Below are positions 35,241 to 46,900 of a DNA stretch of 64,000 nucleotides, piece by piece; position 1 is the stretch's first letter, and every line of letters begins with the position of its first letter. Source of the DNA: Dermatemys mawii (taxonomy: Eukaryota > Chordata > Testudines > Dermatemydidae); contig ML677477.1 of assembly GCA_007922305.1 (NCBI GenBank), positions 199,466 through 263,465 of the forward strand. Reading direction: 5' to 3'. Both the position numbers and the translations under genes were made by a program. A model generated the notes under the pieces. That model had not been told where the DNA came from. It saw nothing but the letters and a program-made list of their open reading frames with translations, and did not search any database.

Positions 35241-36290
35241 ACCTGAAGCAGTGTGTTTGGTTTGCAGTGTGTCAGAGGCTCCCCTGGGGAGAACAAGCCT
35301 GGTACATAGCAGTTTGTCAAATTGATGAACTCAAATAAGCTTGCAGCGTCCAGCGGGCAGAACTGGACACTGCAAGACGGAGGTTCCTAGGGATGTGTCT
35401 GGGACCAGAGATATTAGCTAGTGTCATTCGGTTGCACAATCCAAGGAGCAGCTCACATGCCGGAGGCTGCGCGTGAACAGCCCAGGAGTGGGGTTCTCAC
35501 AGCACAGCAGGGTAAGACTGGCTCCCAGAGTCGAGGATTGGAGTGACCTAGCAGATCCCTGGTCCAGATAACACCGGGGAACATCACAACTTAATAACTA
35601 ATGTACAGCGCCTAGCACAACGGGGCCCTGGGCACTACTGTAATACACCTAATAAATAACATATCAGGCCTAACGCTACAGGGCCCTTGGCACTACCATA
35701 ATACACCTAATAAATAACATACCGGGCCTAACACTATGTGGTTTGGGGCCAGGGTTGAAGCTCTTCAGCATTGTGTGTGGAAAAATACTCTGCTGCATTG
35801 AAATGCAGCCATCTCGGATACCATTACTGAGGCAACCACACAGTGCCCCTAGTGCCATGCTTGGGCATTGGCATCTGGGTTAACTAGACGAACCTCACTC
35901 CCACTAAGTCATCAGTGTGTCCCTCCCCTATCTCACTCCCGGTCTGCCCAGCACCTCGCCTGTTCCTGGGAAATTGTAGATCTTTAGACCCAGCCTTGTG
36001 GGATCTGATGAGCTCTCGGTCCAAGGTAGGGTGGCTACAGGCCTTTTACCAGTTTGCATCCCCCCCGCCCCGACCCAAATCCTGCTGAGAATATCCCTAT
36101 GCCCACACCTCAGGCCTGGCTTCTAATGAGCGTCATCTGTGTTATAAAACAGACTTTTACGTAAACCAGGGTCTCTCCTCCACTGGAGCGTGGTGGCTGC
36201 AGCTGGTGGGGTTTCTATTCTGGTCCCTGTGGGTGTGTTCGCCACCTGCCAGAAGCTCTCAGAGAGAGGAACCTTTAAAGCTCAAAGCCA
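35241..36290. other. Intergenic stretch with SINE-tail repeats
   Basis: No gene is recognised. At about 35600-35735 a tail unit ('agcgcctagcacaacggggc', 'actactgtaatacacctaat', 'aaataacat') is duplicated in tandem with a period of about 64 bases. The remainder looks unremarkable. Confidence 0.55.
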
Positions 36291-37320
36291 GTGAGGATGT
36301 GGTAATATTTGAAACCTATAAACTTTGTAATATAGTTTGGGAGTAAGAATTTTACACAGAGGACTGGAAGAAAGGTGTGATCTGTAAATTACCAAAGAAA
36401 GGCGACTACTTGGTGTGTGATAACTGACAAGAAATAACATTATTTTCAGTACCTGGAAAAGTGTTTGGTAGTGTACTGTTGGACGGAATGAAATTGGTCA
36501 TATATGAAAAACTGTAATGAGCGTGCAGTTCTAGACTGAAAAGATAGTGTGTGGAGCCCAAAGATTTGCCCTGAGAGGATTGTTTGAGAAAGGGCTTGCC
36601 TGGCAGAGAAAATTAGTCTTGAGTTTCATAGAGTCCATCAACATTTTGACCGCATTCCTACAGAGTTGCAATGGAAGCTCTTGCAACAATATGGCTTCTT
36701 AGAAAGATAGCATCACTGGTGAAGATGCTGTACAAAGGGTAAAATGCTACGTAAGGACAGAAAGTGGGGAGACTGATGGAGCTGATTATCTTTGCTGGAG
36801 TGCAGCGCTGTCGCATTTCTTCACTCCTTCTTTTCAGCATGATGATAGTTTACATGATGCGAAAGCGAAACTTGGCATCAAATACAGGAGTTATGTCAAG
36901 CAGAGGAGAACATCAAGATCTCGATTTTGTTCCATTGGACACAGATGATGACGCTATAGAATAGATCCTCACCAAAGTCAAACATGAGGCTGCTAAAGTA
37001 GGATGAAGAATTAGCCGAAAAACCACAAAAGTTGTGCTAGTTGAAAGAGAAAACAGCAATGATGGGGCATCTGTGATAACAGTGAAGAATACGACATGGC
37101 TAACAAGTTTGTATATCTTGGAAGCTCAATCAGTGTTCGTGGCCAAGGAGGTGGGAGTAAGATCTGGGAAGGGAAGCGGAGCTTTTCTGAAGCTGGGAAA
37201 TATATGGGAAAATGAGATTCAGACAAGCCAAGATGAAGATGTACAATATTGCTGTGATATCCACATTGGGATATGCCTCTGGCACTTGGGAAATGTGAGC
37301 TGGCCCCAGTAGGAAACAAC
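36290..37320 (+). mobile_element. Old LINE reverse-transcriptase remnant, not CR1
   Basis: Short conceptual pieces in shifting frames resemble a non-LTR reverse transcriptase of the RTE-X/R4-like type: DWKKGVICKLPKKGDYLVCD near 36363-36420, SVPGKVFGSVLLDGMK near 36448-36494, and EHQDLDF near 36907-36927 in the position where LEDLDFADD is expected. Many stops and frameshifts make it an ancient, inactive copy. The clade name is inference. Confidence 0.6.
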
Positions 37321-37825
37321 ACATTCCATCAGAGACGCTGGCAGAGAATAGTTGGCATCCACAGGCGGGAAAATGTAACAACCGTTGATGTGTCACAAAG
37401 GCCTGGCTGACAGCCGTAAAGCCAATGACCTGAGAAAGAAGGCTGATGCCTGTTGAATGGATACCAAAGAGATGTATTCTTAGATGAGCCCTTGGCTGGA
37501 TCCCACTTGGTAGAAGATGAAAAAGAGGATCCCAGCTGCCATGTAAGAAATCCCTGCAGCCCCAGCATCACAGAGTGGGACTCACCTTCAGTCACTCTGT
37601 TTTCTGGCACCGGAAGGGCAGGGCTATGGGCTGGGTTTCTCTTCTGCTAACCGAGCCCACAGCTGGGAACTGGGCATGGTACGTATGATAACACGGGCAG
37701 TGACCCGTGGCGGGGCTGGAGGAGGAAGGAAGTCAGATGCATGTGAAAATCACAGAGCTCCTCAGAGAGCCAGGTGGTCGCTGGTTTCCACAGACGCCCT
37801 TTGAGTCCGTCCGCAGGGGATCGGC

Positions 37826-37901
37826 ATGGCCTCCCTGAGCGACTACGGGAATTGGATGGGGCATTTGCCGTCAAAGGGCAAGAAGCCGGCGGAGTGCAGA
37901 G
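37826..37901 (+). CDS. CLEC17A: CLEC17A exon 1
   Basis: It begins at ATG with 'cggcatgg' context (G at -3 and +4). It encodes MASLSDYGNWMGHLPSKGKK and PAECR, leaves one base, and ends before gtaagt. Tyr7 lies in no standard ITIM or hemITAM context. This exon has no similarity I recognise outside the gene model, so it is less certain than the lectin-domain exons. Confidence 0.72.
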
Positions 37902-40900
37902 GTAAGTGGCCAGTGATCTGAGTGGGGGCCTGGCCTTCCGGGGGCTGTTGGCTTGGCAGATCTCTGGTGCTAGCTACTCAGATGGGAGGCCTCAGAGGAA
38001 AACCCAGGCTGCTTCCGGGGGCATGGTGGGGAAATTAGTAGGGGCTCTCTCCCCTGGTAGTCTGTGCTACCCCAATGTCCCAGCATGGTGCTAGGCGATG
38101 CTGTGGGTGCTTGCCCACCCTGTCAGGTCTGGCCCCAATGCCCCAGCGTGGCGCTAGAGAGAGCAGAGCTGCCTTTCCCACAAGTTGTACACCCAAAGAC
38201 TTGACCACGTGTTGTTGTTAAAGCTCCTCTGTCCCCTTCCATAAGAGTCAGGGGGTTACTCGTTGTGTCCTTGCCAAATTCCAGCCTAGGCAATTCTGAC
38301 TGTCCCCGCAAAGCCCCATTGTGGTTTCAACTGAGAACTGGATTCGTCCTTCTCACCCTGCATAGCTGGGCCCCCACCCCAGAGACAGCTGCATCTCAGT
38401 GCTGGCTGAAGGATCCCTATATAAACAGTCTCTATGCCACGCCCCTGAGGCAGCAGCTTCTCAGTGCTGGGTGAGAGAGTCTTGTATAAACTCTGTGTCC
38501 CACCCCAGAGATGGCTGCATCTCAGGGATGGATGAGGTCATAGATCAATAGAAAGACACCCAGAGCCCATGAAGTGCCTTGGGATGAAAGGGAGAGTCAA
38601 GGGACTGTATCAGTGAGTGTAAGCACGCTCCCACCCTGGGTGAAGCAGCCCCCTCCTCTGGCTGAGCCAGTTCATCTGCTGCCCAAAAAGAGCCCCCACC
38701 CTCCCTCTTCCTTGCCACCCAAGGGAGGGTCTGTGACCAGCCAGCCTCTCTTCCCATGGCTCTCTCCCTTGGAGATCTCCCATTCCCCCCGTGCTGGCCC
38801 AGCCTGTCCCAGTGAGAGGGAGTGGCTCTGTCATCTCCAGGTGTGGCTGCTGCGTCCGACGATGACGACTACGAGAACGTGACCCTGGAGAACGATCCCA
38901 AGCCCCCGCCCCTGCCGCGCGGGAAGAAGGTCAAGGCGGCCACGCCGAACCGGAAGGACAAAGGAGGAGCAGGTACCAGGGAGCCCCGCTCTTGCCCCAC
39001 TGCTCAGAGGCTGGGGAGGGGGTATCAGCGCAGAACTCAGCATGCAGCCCCTAGCCACCTTTGGGTCCATGGGAGCCTGGCTTGGCTGCTCACAAACCGG
39101 CCCGGCTGGGCAAGCCCACAGTGGGGGTGGTAGCACGGAACTAGCAGGCTGGTTACATGGAGGGGAAGGCTTGGCGTGTGACTAACATGCAGGCAAGTGG
39201 GTTCAGTTTCTGACCCTGGGTCCTGCCCACAGATGCAGAGACTCAGGCACCTGTCTCTGCTAGGGCCACAAGCCATGGGCCAGACTCACCCTTCTCTCTC
39301 CTCTCCAGGTCCGGCAGCAAAACCAGGCAGACCCCCCAAAACCGGTGAGAAATGTTCCCGCTTCTTGCTGGGGAGCATGCGAGGCCTGGGTACAGAGCAG
39401 GGCCCCATCCAGAGGCAGGCCCATGCCGCTGAGGGCTCATCACATACGGGCAGCACCGGGGGACAGAACTTGTGACCTGTTCCCCTAACAACTGGCCTAA
39501 CGCAGCTGTGACATGTCCCAGCCAACAGGGGGCGGCACCACACACCCGGTCCCCGGTCCCCTCCCCGCCATTTCCAGGGTATCGCAGGCTTTACCTCCCC
39601 GGCCCCCCGTTTCTCACTACGGCACTGGAAGGAACATCCCCCACCCCAGAGTCCAGGGCTGCCCTGCTCCCCTTGCCCCCTAGGATCCCAGCTCCTGCCC
39701 AGTCCAGGTGGGGAGAGGAATCCCCTCCCCCCCACAACCTCCTATCCCTGCGCTGGGAGCTCGCACAGTATAATCCCTTCTGTTTCCTTTCAGACCCGGC
39801 CATTTCAGTGATCTTGGGGGACCCGATCCTTAGGCCTGCCAAGCTTGGTGAGGACTGGGAGCTCTGCTGGGCTTAGGGCAGAATGCCCCCTGCTCCCCCC
39901 ACCCCGGCCCAGGGCAGGATCCGTCCCTCCAGGCTGTTCCCCGGGGCTGTCTGTCCCGGCTGGTCGATCCCTTGGGGCACCGGTTGCTTCCTGGGTGGCC
40001 AGGGGAGCTGAGTGCTGATTGGCGGGGAGATGGGAGGGTCCCAGCAGGAGCACCCCAATAAGGGCCCAGACTGGCCCAGAGCAGGTCAGTGCAGGGACTC
40101 GGGGTGGGTGAACCCAGTGAGGTAGAGGCTGCCCCCTCTGGAGCCCACGATGGAGAGTACAATTTCCTGGCCTTTGCCAGTGGAACTGGCAGATTTAACT
40201 CTCGTTGTCCCCCACGCCCAGGGCTGGACCTGTCGTCTGCAGCCGTGGCATCTGCCTTCCAGCCCCCGGGAGGAGGTGAGTAGAGTCTGTCAGGGCAGGG
40301 GGGGCGCCCTCTGGCTACCCTGGCTCGGGACAAAGGGGGTGTGGGACAGGAGGTTGAAGCTGACCAGAGCCAGGCCAGGGCTGGACTTGCAGGGGAGCAT
40401 GAAAGAAAATTCAGATTGCTCTTGGTTTGGGGACTCAGTAAGGGGCTCTCTTCCTGCCCTGTCAGTGTTGACCCCAGTGTGGCACTAGGGGGCGCTGTGC
40501 TGCAGGGAGCAAGGTGGGGGCTCTGTTGGGGGCTCTCTTCCCACCCAGCTAGAACTGACCCCAATGCCACACTAGGGGGCGTTGTGCTACAGGGAGCAGG
40601 GTGGGGACTCTCTTCCCGCCAAACAGAACTGATTCCAATGCCGCACTAGGGGGCGCTATGCTGCAAGGAGTGGGACGGGGGCTCAGTAGGGGGCAATCGC
40701 CCCTCACTGTCAATTCTGACCCCCTATGCCACAGTGCAGCACCAGGGGGCTCTCTCCCCACAGTCAGTGCTGGCTCCAGTGCCAGAGGGGGCGCTGTGCT
40801 CTCTTTTAGGCGAGGCGTACAATCCGACGATTACGCTGAACGCAGCCAATTAGCAAAGCTCCTGGGTCAGTTTTGGGGAGACTCGGGGTGCTCACTCCAG

Positions 40901-43900
40901 CATCTTGCCCACTGCGGGGGAATTCCATTCCCTCGCCTTGGATTCCTCCTGCCTTGTCAACCGCCAAGGAAACTCTCCTTCCAGACGGGCCCTATGCTAC
41001 ACAACTCTCCAATGGTCGCAGAGCTCCACCCCAGAGGTGGCTGCATTGAAGTGCTGGGAGAAGTGACCCCTGTATAGACCCAGTTGGGCAGAGGGAGTTT
41101 GAGGGGGGTCCCTTCTCCCTTCAGAGAGCTAACGGCTGCTGTTCCCCATAGATCTTCCCCTCCCGAAACCTGCCTCACAGAGAGGCTGCCCTGGAAGGTC
41201 TCTGCTGATCACCTACGTACTGCTGGGGGTTTGCTTCCTGATGTGCAGCGTGTTCCTCATCCTGGCCCTCATGAAACGTGAGTGTGTTGCAGTCCCGGGT
41301 GTGTCAGGAGAGCTGCCTGTGGGGTCCTGGGCTCTCCGTGCCAGGAACGATTCCTCACGGGGATGGGACTGCTCAGGGATGTCCCATTGAGACTTTGAGC
41401 CAGAAAACTGAGGTTTTCACTCAACAAAATTTCACAAAAAGGGGTTGATTTCCACAGAATTTTTTTGAGAAAACCCAAATAGCAGAAAGAAGAAATATTT
41501 TGAATTAGAAATGCTGCCCTGGTGCCTCAAAGGATCTGATTTCAGTTACCACATGTCCCCTTTCTCCTCTCTGGAGTGGGCTCCTCAACTGGACTACACC
41601 TCCCAGGATGCACTCCTGCTAGAGACTCCCATGATGCACCCCCTCCACTTTCCAAGAGGGGAGACTGCAGTGCATCATGAGGGAGAGATACCTCATGCTC
41701 CTAGTCACTGCTGTAGGGAAGGCTCCCCGGTTGGACCATTAAAATCAGACAGTGCCTCATGGGACCCAGTAGTGGTGCATCATGGGAGATGAAGTCTGGG
41801 TGGGGAGCCTACTGGGGAAGAGGGCGCGAGGCAGCCAAACTACAACTTCCATGAGGTGCCAGGGCAGAATTTCCAAATCAAAGATTTTCAGTATTTGGAT
41901 TTGCACCATAAGACGAAAAAAGGACTTTTAAAAAAATCAATTTTCCGTGAATTTTAGTCAAAACTTAAGGGTTTTTTTGTGTGTGTATTTGTAAAAAATG
42001 TCTGTGGGACAAGTCTGGTATTTTTCAGCAAGCTCTGTCCACAGGCAAGGTCACCAGATCTGAAGGGGGTAGGGGACGAATCTCTAGCAACTCTGCATCT
42101 CAATAGTGGAAGCTCTTCCCCTGAAGCGAGAATTCTTACCCGAAAAGTGTTAGGCTGCGATTCTGCTCTCACTGACCCTGCTGGAAATCAGGTGTCACTC
42201 ACCTGAAATGGGTGGAATAGCTATGCTAGGAGTGTGATTGGAATCCGGCCCAGAGAGCAGGATGGGTCCTTGCTCCAAATCAAAGAGCCCAAAACTGCAG
42301 GGGAGGCACTCAGCAGGGCTGGACCCTAAAGGATCAGCACCCAAGCTAAGCAGCAGAAGAGCAAAGTGCAGCAGAAGGAGCTGTAACAGCAAGGGAGTAA
42401 TTCTGGATTTACTCCACTCCACACCTGGTCTATAAACGTGAGGACTCATCAACTAAGAGTAAAGGGGTGGTATTAATTGTGCTGCCAACCCTCACTATAT
42501 TTGACATTTTTCCTTAAAGCCCCAGCTCCTGGAGTCCTGGGATGATGGGATACTCTTTGCTCATTTCAAAATAAACCAAGAAATGCTTAGCCCTCACAGC
42601 TGGGGAAGGAATCGCTGGAGAATACAGTCCCTAAGGGGCCTTGTGCGTTAGACTCTTTCTCCCTACTCTGTGTCTCTCTTGGCTATGTAGATGGTAGCTT
42701 CTTCAGGGCAGAACTGTCTACTCTGTATTTGTGCAGGTTCCAGTCCAACGGGGAGTTGATATTGCCTGGTCCTTATGCATTGCCTTTGTACACATGATTA
42801 CTAATAGCTCAAGAGACCAGAGGGCAAACAAGAAGAACCCCTCAGATTATTTTTAAAAGATTAATGAGTTTTTTGGGGTGTGATTCATAACTTTTTGAAC
42901 ACATGGCATTGGAAAATCTGTCACTGACAGTACTAACCAATTCCCCTCGCATGGGAACAACCAAGCCATGGAGGGCTGGAGCAGTTTCTAGGGTCAAGGA
43001 TGTCCTGGCTGATCACAGCTCTGCTGTTTGCTCTTTGTTCATCATCCCTCAGGCCCAGAGCTGCAGCAGGAGTCAGAGGAGACGAATTTCCACCTTCCCC
43101 AGAGAGCAGCTAATGGTAAGTACATGCTCCCAAGCTAGCCCAGTGTGCTTGTCTCTGGCTCAGCAGAGACCCTGGATGGGTTGGTCGCTGTAGCTGATTA
43201 TTTCATTACAGAGAATTGTTTAGCAGCTGGCAATACCAGGCCAGATTCTGATATGTTACAGCCGTGTGAATCTGAAATAACTCCATTGGCTGGAGTGATG
43301 GAGATCAGAATCCAGTGCAGGGCTGGGAGGCCCCTGTCTACAGGCTTTCGCTGTTATTAGCACCGGTTGAGGTCTGGGCTTTTAATGTAAGTTACAAAAA
43401 ACGTGAAGTCGGAGTTTTGAAATTCTCACGGGGATTCAAAAAGACACTCGCTGTGGTGGGTTTCTTTGTTTCCGTTTTAGTAGTTTTGCCATCCAGGTGT
43501 TTGCCTCTCAGAGGGCTTTTAGAAACTAAAAACACTTCCACTTTCCAAAGCCAAAAAGTTTTGATTTTCAAGAAATGCCACTGGGCAGCTAACGTGGCCA
43601 GTCAGGTGGTGGTGGGTGAGCCAGACCCCCCCTGATGGGGGGGGGGGGGGGGGAAGGGCAGGGGGAGATGGCGGGGGGGACGGACGTGGGCATGTTCACA
43701 CCAGACCTCAAGTAGCCAAACACTCAAAAACACGTTTTCAATTAAGAAATTAGAAAACTTTATGAAAATGTCAGTGTTTTCCCAAGTTTTCTGCTTTTTA
43801 AGGCTAAGTTTCATTTACAGAATCAATTAAAAACCTGTAACCAGCTCTAGCTGCTGCTAGTGTGATCAGCCATAGTAAATAGCTCTGTATCCCAATTCTC

Positions 43901-46900
43901 ACCGTCATAGACCCAATGCATGACTCTCTGATGCACCACTCATAAGCCAGCAATAACCTTTTCTCCAAAGGCACCATGTGATCACAAACCTGTACATAAC
44001 TCCTGCTACTCTGAGATAGGTCAGACTTGGTTTATATCCCTGTGTCGGGGGCCAAACCCAAAAAACCCCAAAAAGCTGGTGGATATTCCAATACTTAGAT
44101 TGACCAAGCCAGCATAAAATAGCTTCTTTATTACCTCAGAAGTCCAAACAATACAGTTCCCTTAAAGTGATCCAGACTGTGGCCTCCATCCAGGTATCCA
44201 CATCAAATATGAAGAAAATTTCTGTAAATCTTATTTCATCATATAAAAGAGAAGGTTCCACCAATCCCAAAGGATCGGACACGTTCCCTCACAGGTTAAT
44301 GAATGTCTCAGATCTTACCCCACATACACGCTTAAACTCTGATTAACAAAACTAAAATTCATTAAAAAACAAGAGAAAGAGTATGTTTAAAAGATCACTA
44401 TACAGACAGACATGAGTTCAATTCACTGAGATGCAGATTCATAGCAGAGATGGGGAGCTTTGTAGTTGTAAAGAGTTCTTTCAAAAAGAGTTCACAGGTC
44501 CTAGTTAACACAGTTCTTAGTAATTGTAGCTGCTGAGACACTGTTCTAAAGTAGATCTAATACTTAAACTGAGGTATCAGTGATGTCAGATCTATAACAT
44601 ATAATAACACTCTCAGTTAACTCTAAATTAGTTATTTTATTATACTATAAAGAAAGAGCAACTCAGATTGTATCTAGAGCTCTTGTAGAAAATATACCTT
44701 CCTTTGGAACCTAGCTCCTCTGCCTAGTGAGTGCCGTTCAGTTGAGGGTGAGTCCCTCCATTGGGGTATGCCAAGCACAGTTATGCTGCCTTTGGTTCAC
44801 ACAACAACGATTACAACCCGTTATTACTCCTGTCTCAAAAACAAGGAGACTGGGGCTCCAACAGCAGCCACAAGTGATCATTTGGGCAAGCAATCCCATC
44901 CTGCTGAACACCTAGCCAGGGTGAGTGTGTGTCCATGCAAATGAGATCAGTTTCTGAAGTCTTTTTGCACAGCTCACCACTAGATGTCAGGGGAGAGCTC
45001 AGTCAGACTCTGCTTACATCTTTAAATACATAAAAACACAAAGATTATCTCCCCACATGTCTTTTGAGGGTTATTTTGCAGGATGTTTAACCCTTTCTAA
45101 CCATGTGTCACAATCCCCATGGCACCTTACCCAGCATGCCTTGTCAGCCTCTGACTCCCATGAATCTCTCTAGACTAGAAGTCTCAGAATCCCTCTACTC
45201 CAGGAATGGGACGGGGCTGGACCTGAAGCCTCTCTTAAAGGGCTAGCATACCACGAGCTGCTCCCATTTGCAGTAGATTTGCTGGTCGTTTGTAGCTGGG
45301 AGCTGCGAATCAATTCTTACCTTGACTCCCATGGCATTGAGGGTTACCACCTGTCTGGTTTTCACCTGGACAATCTGGTTATTGGTTTCTGTGTCCGGGG
45401 GCTATTTAGGGTTGTCAGGTGTCTGGTTTTTGGGATCTAAACGGCACCCAAACCAAAAGCCTGGTTACCCCATGGTGGGGGGTGGTGCTGGGTCATTAAC
45501 CCCCACCTGCTCCTGCTCAGCCGGGGCAGTCTCCTATGTGAAGGCAGGCCTCTTGAGAGGATCCAGTGAGCGGCGGGGGATGGCGGAGTGGGGGGAAGGG
45601 GGGAGAAAGGGATGGGGTGGGGCCTTGGAGAAGAGGAGGGGCAGGGGGCGGTGCCATGAGGGTTCAGCAATTAGAAAGGTGGCAACCCTAATGGCATCCT
45701 CCGGTTTTTGATTGGCTGAGGTGGGGTCCCAGTATGAAAATGGCTACATTGGGAACTCACACAGATCCAGCCACATGCCAGCAACAAACCGCTCCATTAC
45801 CAAATTATTCCTCTCCATGGAGACAGACAGCTGCTGCCATCCCCTAGCGTTACAGGCTCCCACTGCGCACAGCCACGCAGAATACCAGCCGGGTTGTGGG
45901 GACCTTTCCCCTCTCCTCATCCCAAGGGCGTTTCTCTTGGCAGCGTCCCAGAAGCTGGCGGAGGGCAGACAGGATTGGGAGAAGATCCGAGCAGAGGTTG
46001 CGGCGCTGCAGAAAACCGTAGGTGAGAGAATCACAGAGATGCTTCTGCCGCTCGTCAGTACCGAGAGTGAGGGGCTGCGAGGTCAGGGGTCCGGGCTCTG
46101 TGTCCACCTGGGACTATGGACTTGGGAAGGATTTTTATTAGGTGTTTTATGGTAGCTCCTTGGGGCCCTAGCCATGACTCATGCCCCCAGGGTACTGGGT
46201 GCTGTATTTTATTAGGTGTTTTACGGTAGCTCCGAGGCACTCCAGCAATGGCCCAGGTCCCCAGTGTATTAGGTGCTGTATGTTATTAGGTGTTTTACGG
46301 TAGCTCTGAGGAGCCTGCTCATGGCTTGGTGTGCTACATGCTATATGATATTAGGTGTTTTACGGTAGCTTCTGCAAGCCAGGTTATGGCTCAGGAACCC
46401 ACAGATGCTGTATGTTGTTAGGTGTTTTACGGTAGCTCCGAGGAGCCCCAGCCATGGCCCAGAACCTCAGTACGCTAGGTGCTGTACATTATTAGATGTT
46501 TTACGGTAGCTCCGAGGAGCCCCAGCCAAGGCTCATGACCCCAGTGTGCTTGGTGCTGTATGTTATTAGGTATTTTACAGTAGCTCTGAAGAGCCCCTGC
46601 CATGGCCCAGGACCCCAGTGTGCTAGATGCTGTACATTATTAGGTGTTTTACAGTAGCTCCTTGGAGCCCCAGCCCGTACAAACACAGACCGAAATGCTT
46701 CCAGCCTAAGGAAATCACGTCTCTGGACCCAGAGGTCCATGGCATGGAGGGTCTGTGGCTACTGAGGGCTCTGTGGCTGTCCCCGGACTGCCCAGCTGGG
46801 GCTCTCAGGACACCGCAGGGATGATGCATTGAAGGCCTTTGACGTTCTCTGTCTTGGGCAATGCAGGGAGCCAGCCCAGATGCTCAGAACAGTCCCTTCT

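Noticed and set aside
38869..38960. Classical ITIM in CLEC17A
   Set aside because: The consensus needs Ile, Val, Leu or Ser two residues before Tyr. Here it is Asp, so I describe it only as an acidic-YENV motif.
39830..40570. 246-codon open frame on the minus strand
   Set aside because: Antisense to CLEC17A exons 4 and 5 and the CTCF-like minisatellite; repeated ATLGS-type words come from that minisatellite.
44040..45120. Solitary LTR of an endogenous retrovirus
   Set aside because: Size and borders are suggestive but no target duplication, promoter or poly(A) arrangement could be shown, so it is listed only as an unclassified repeat.
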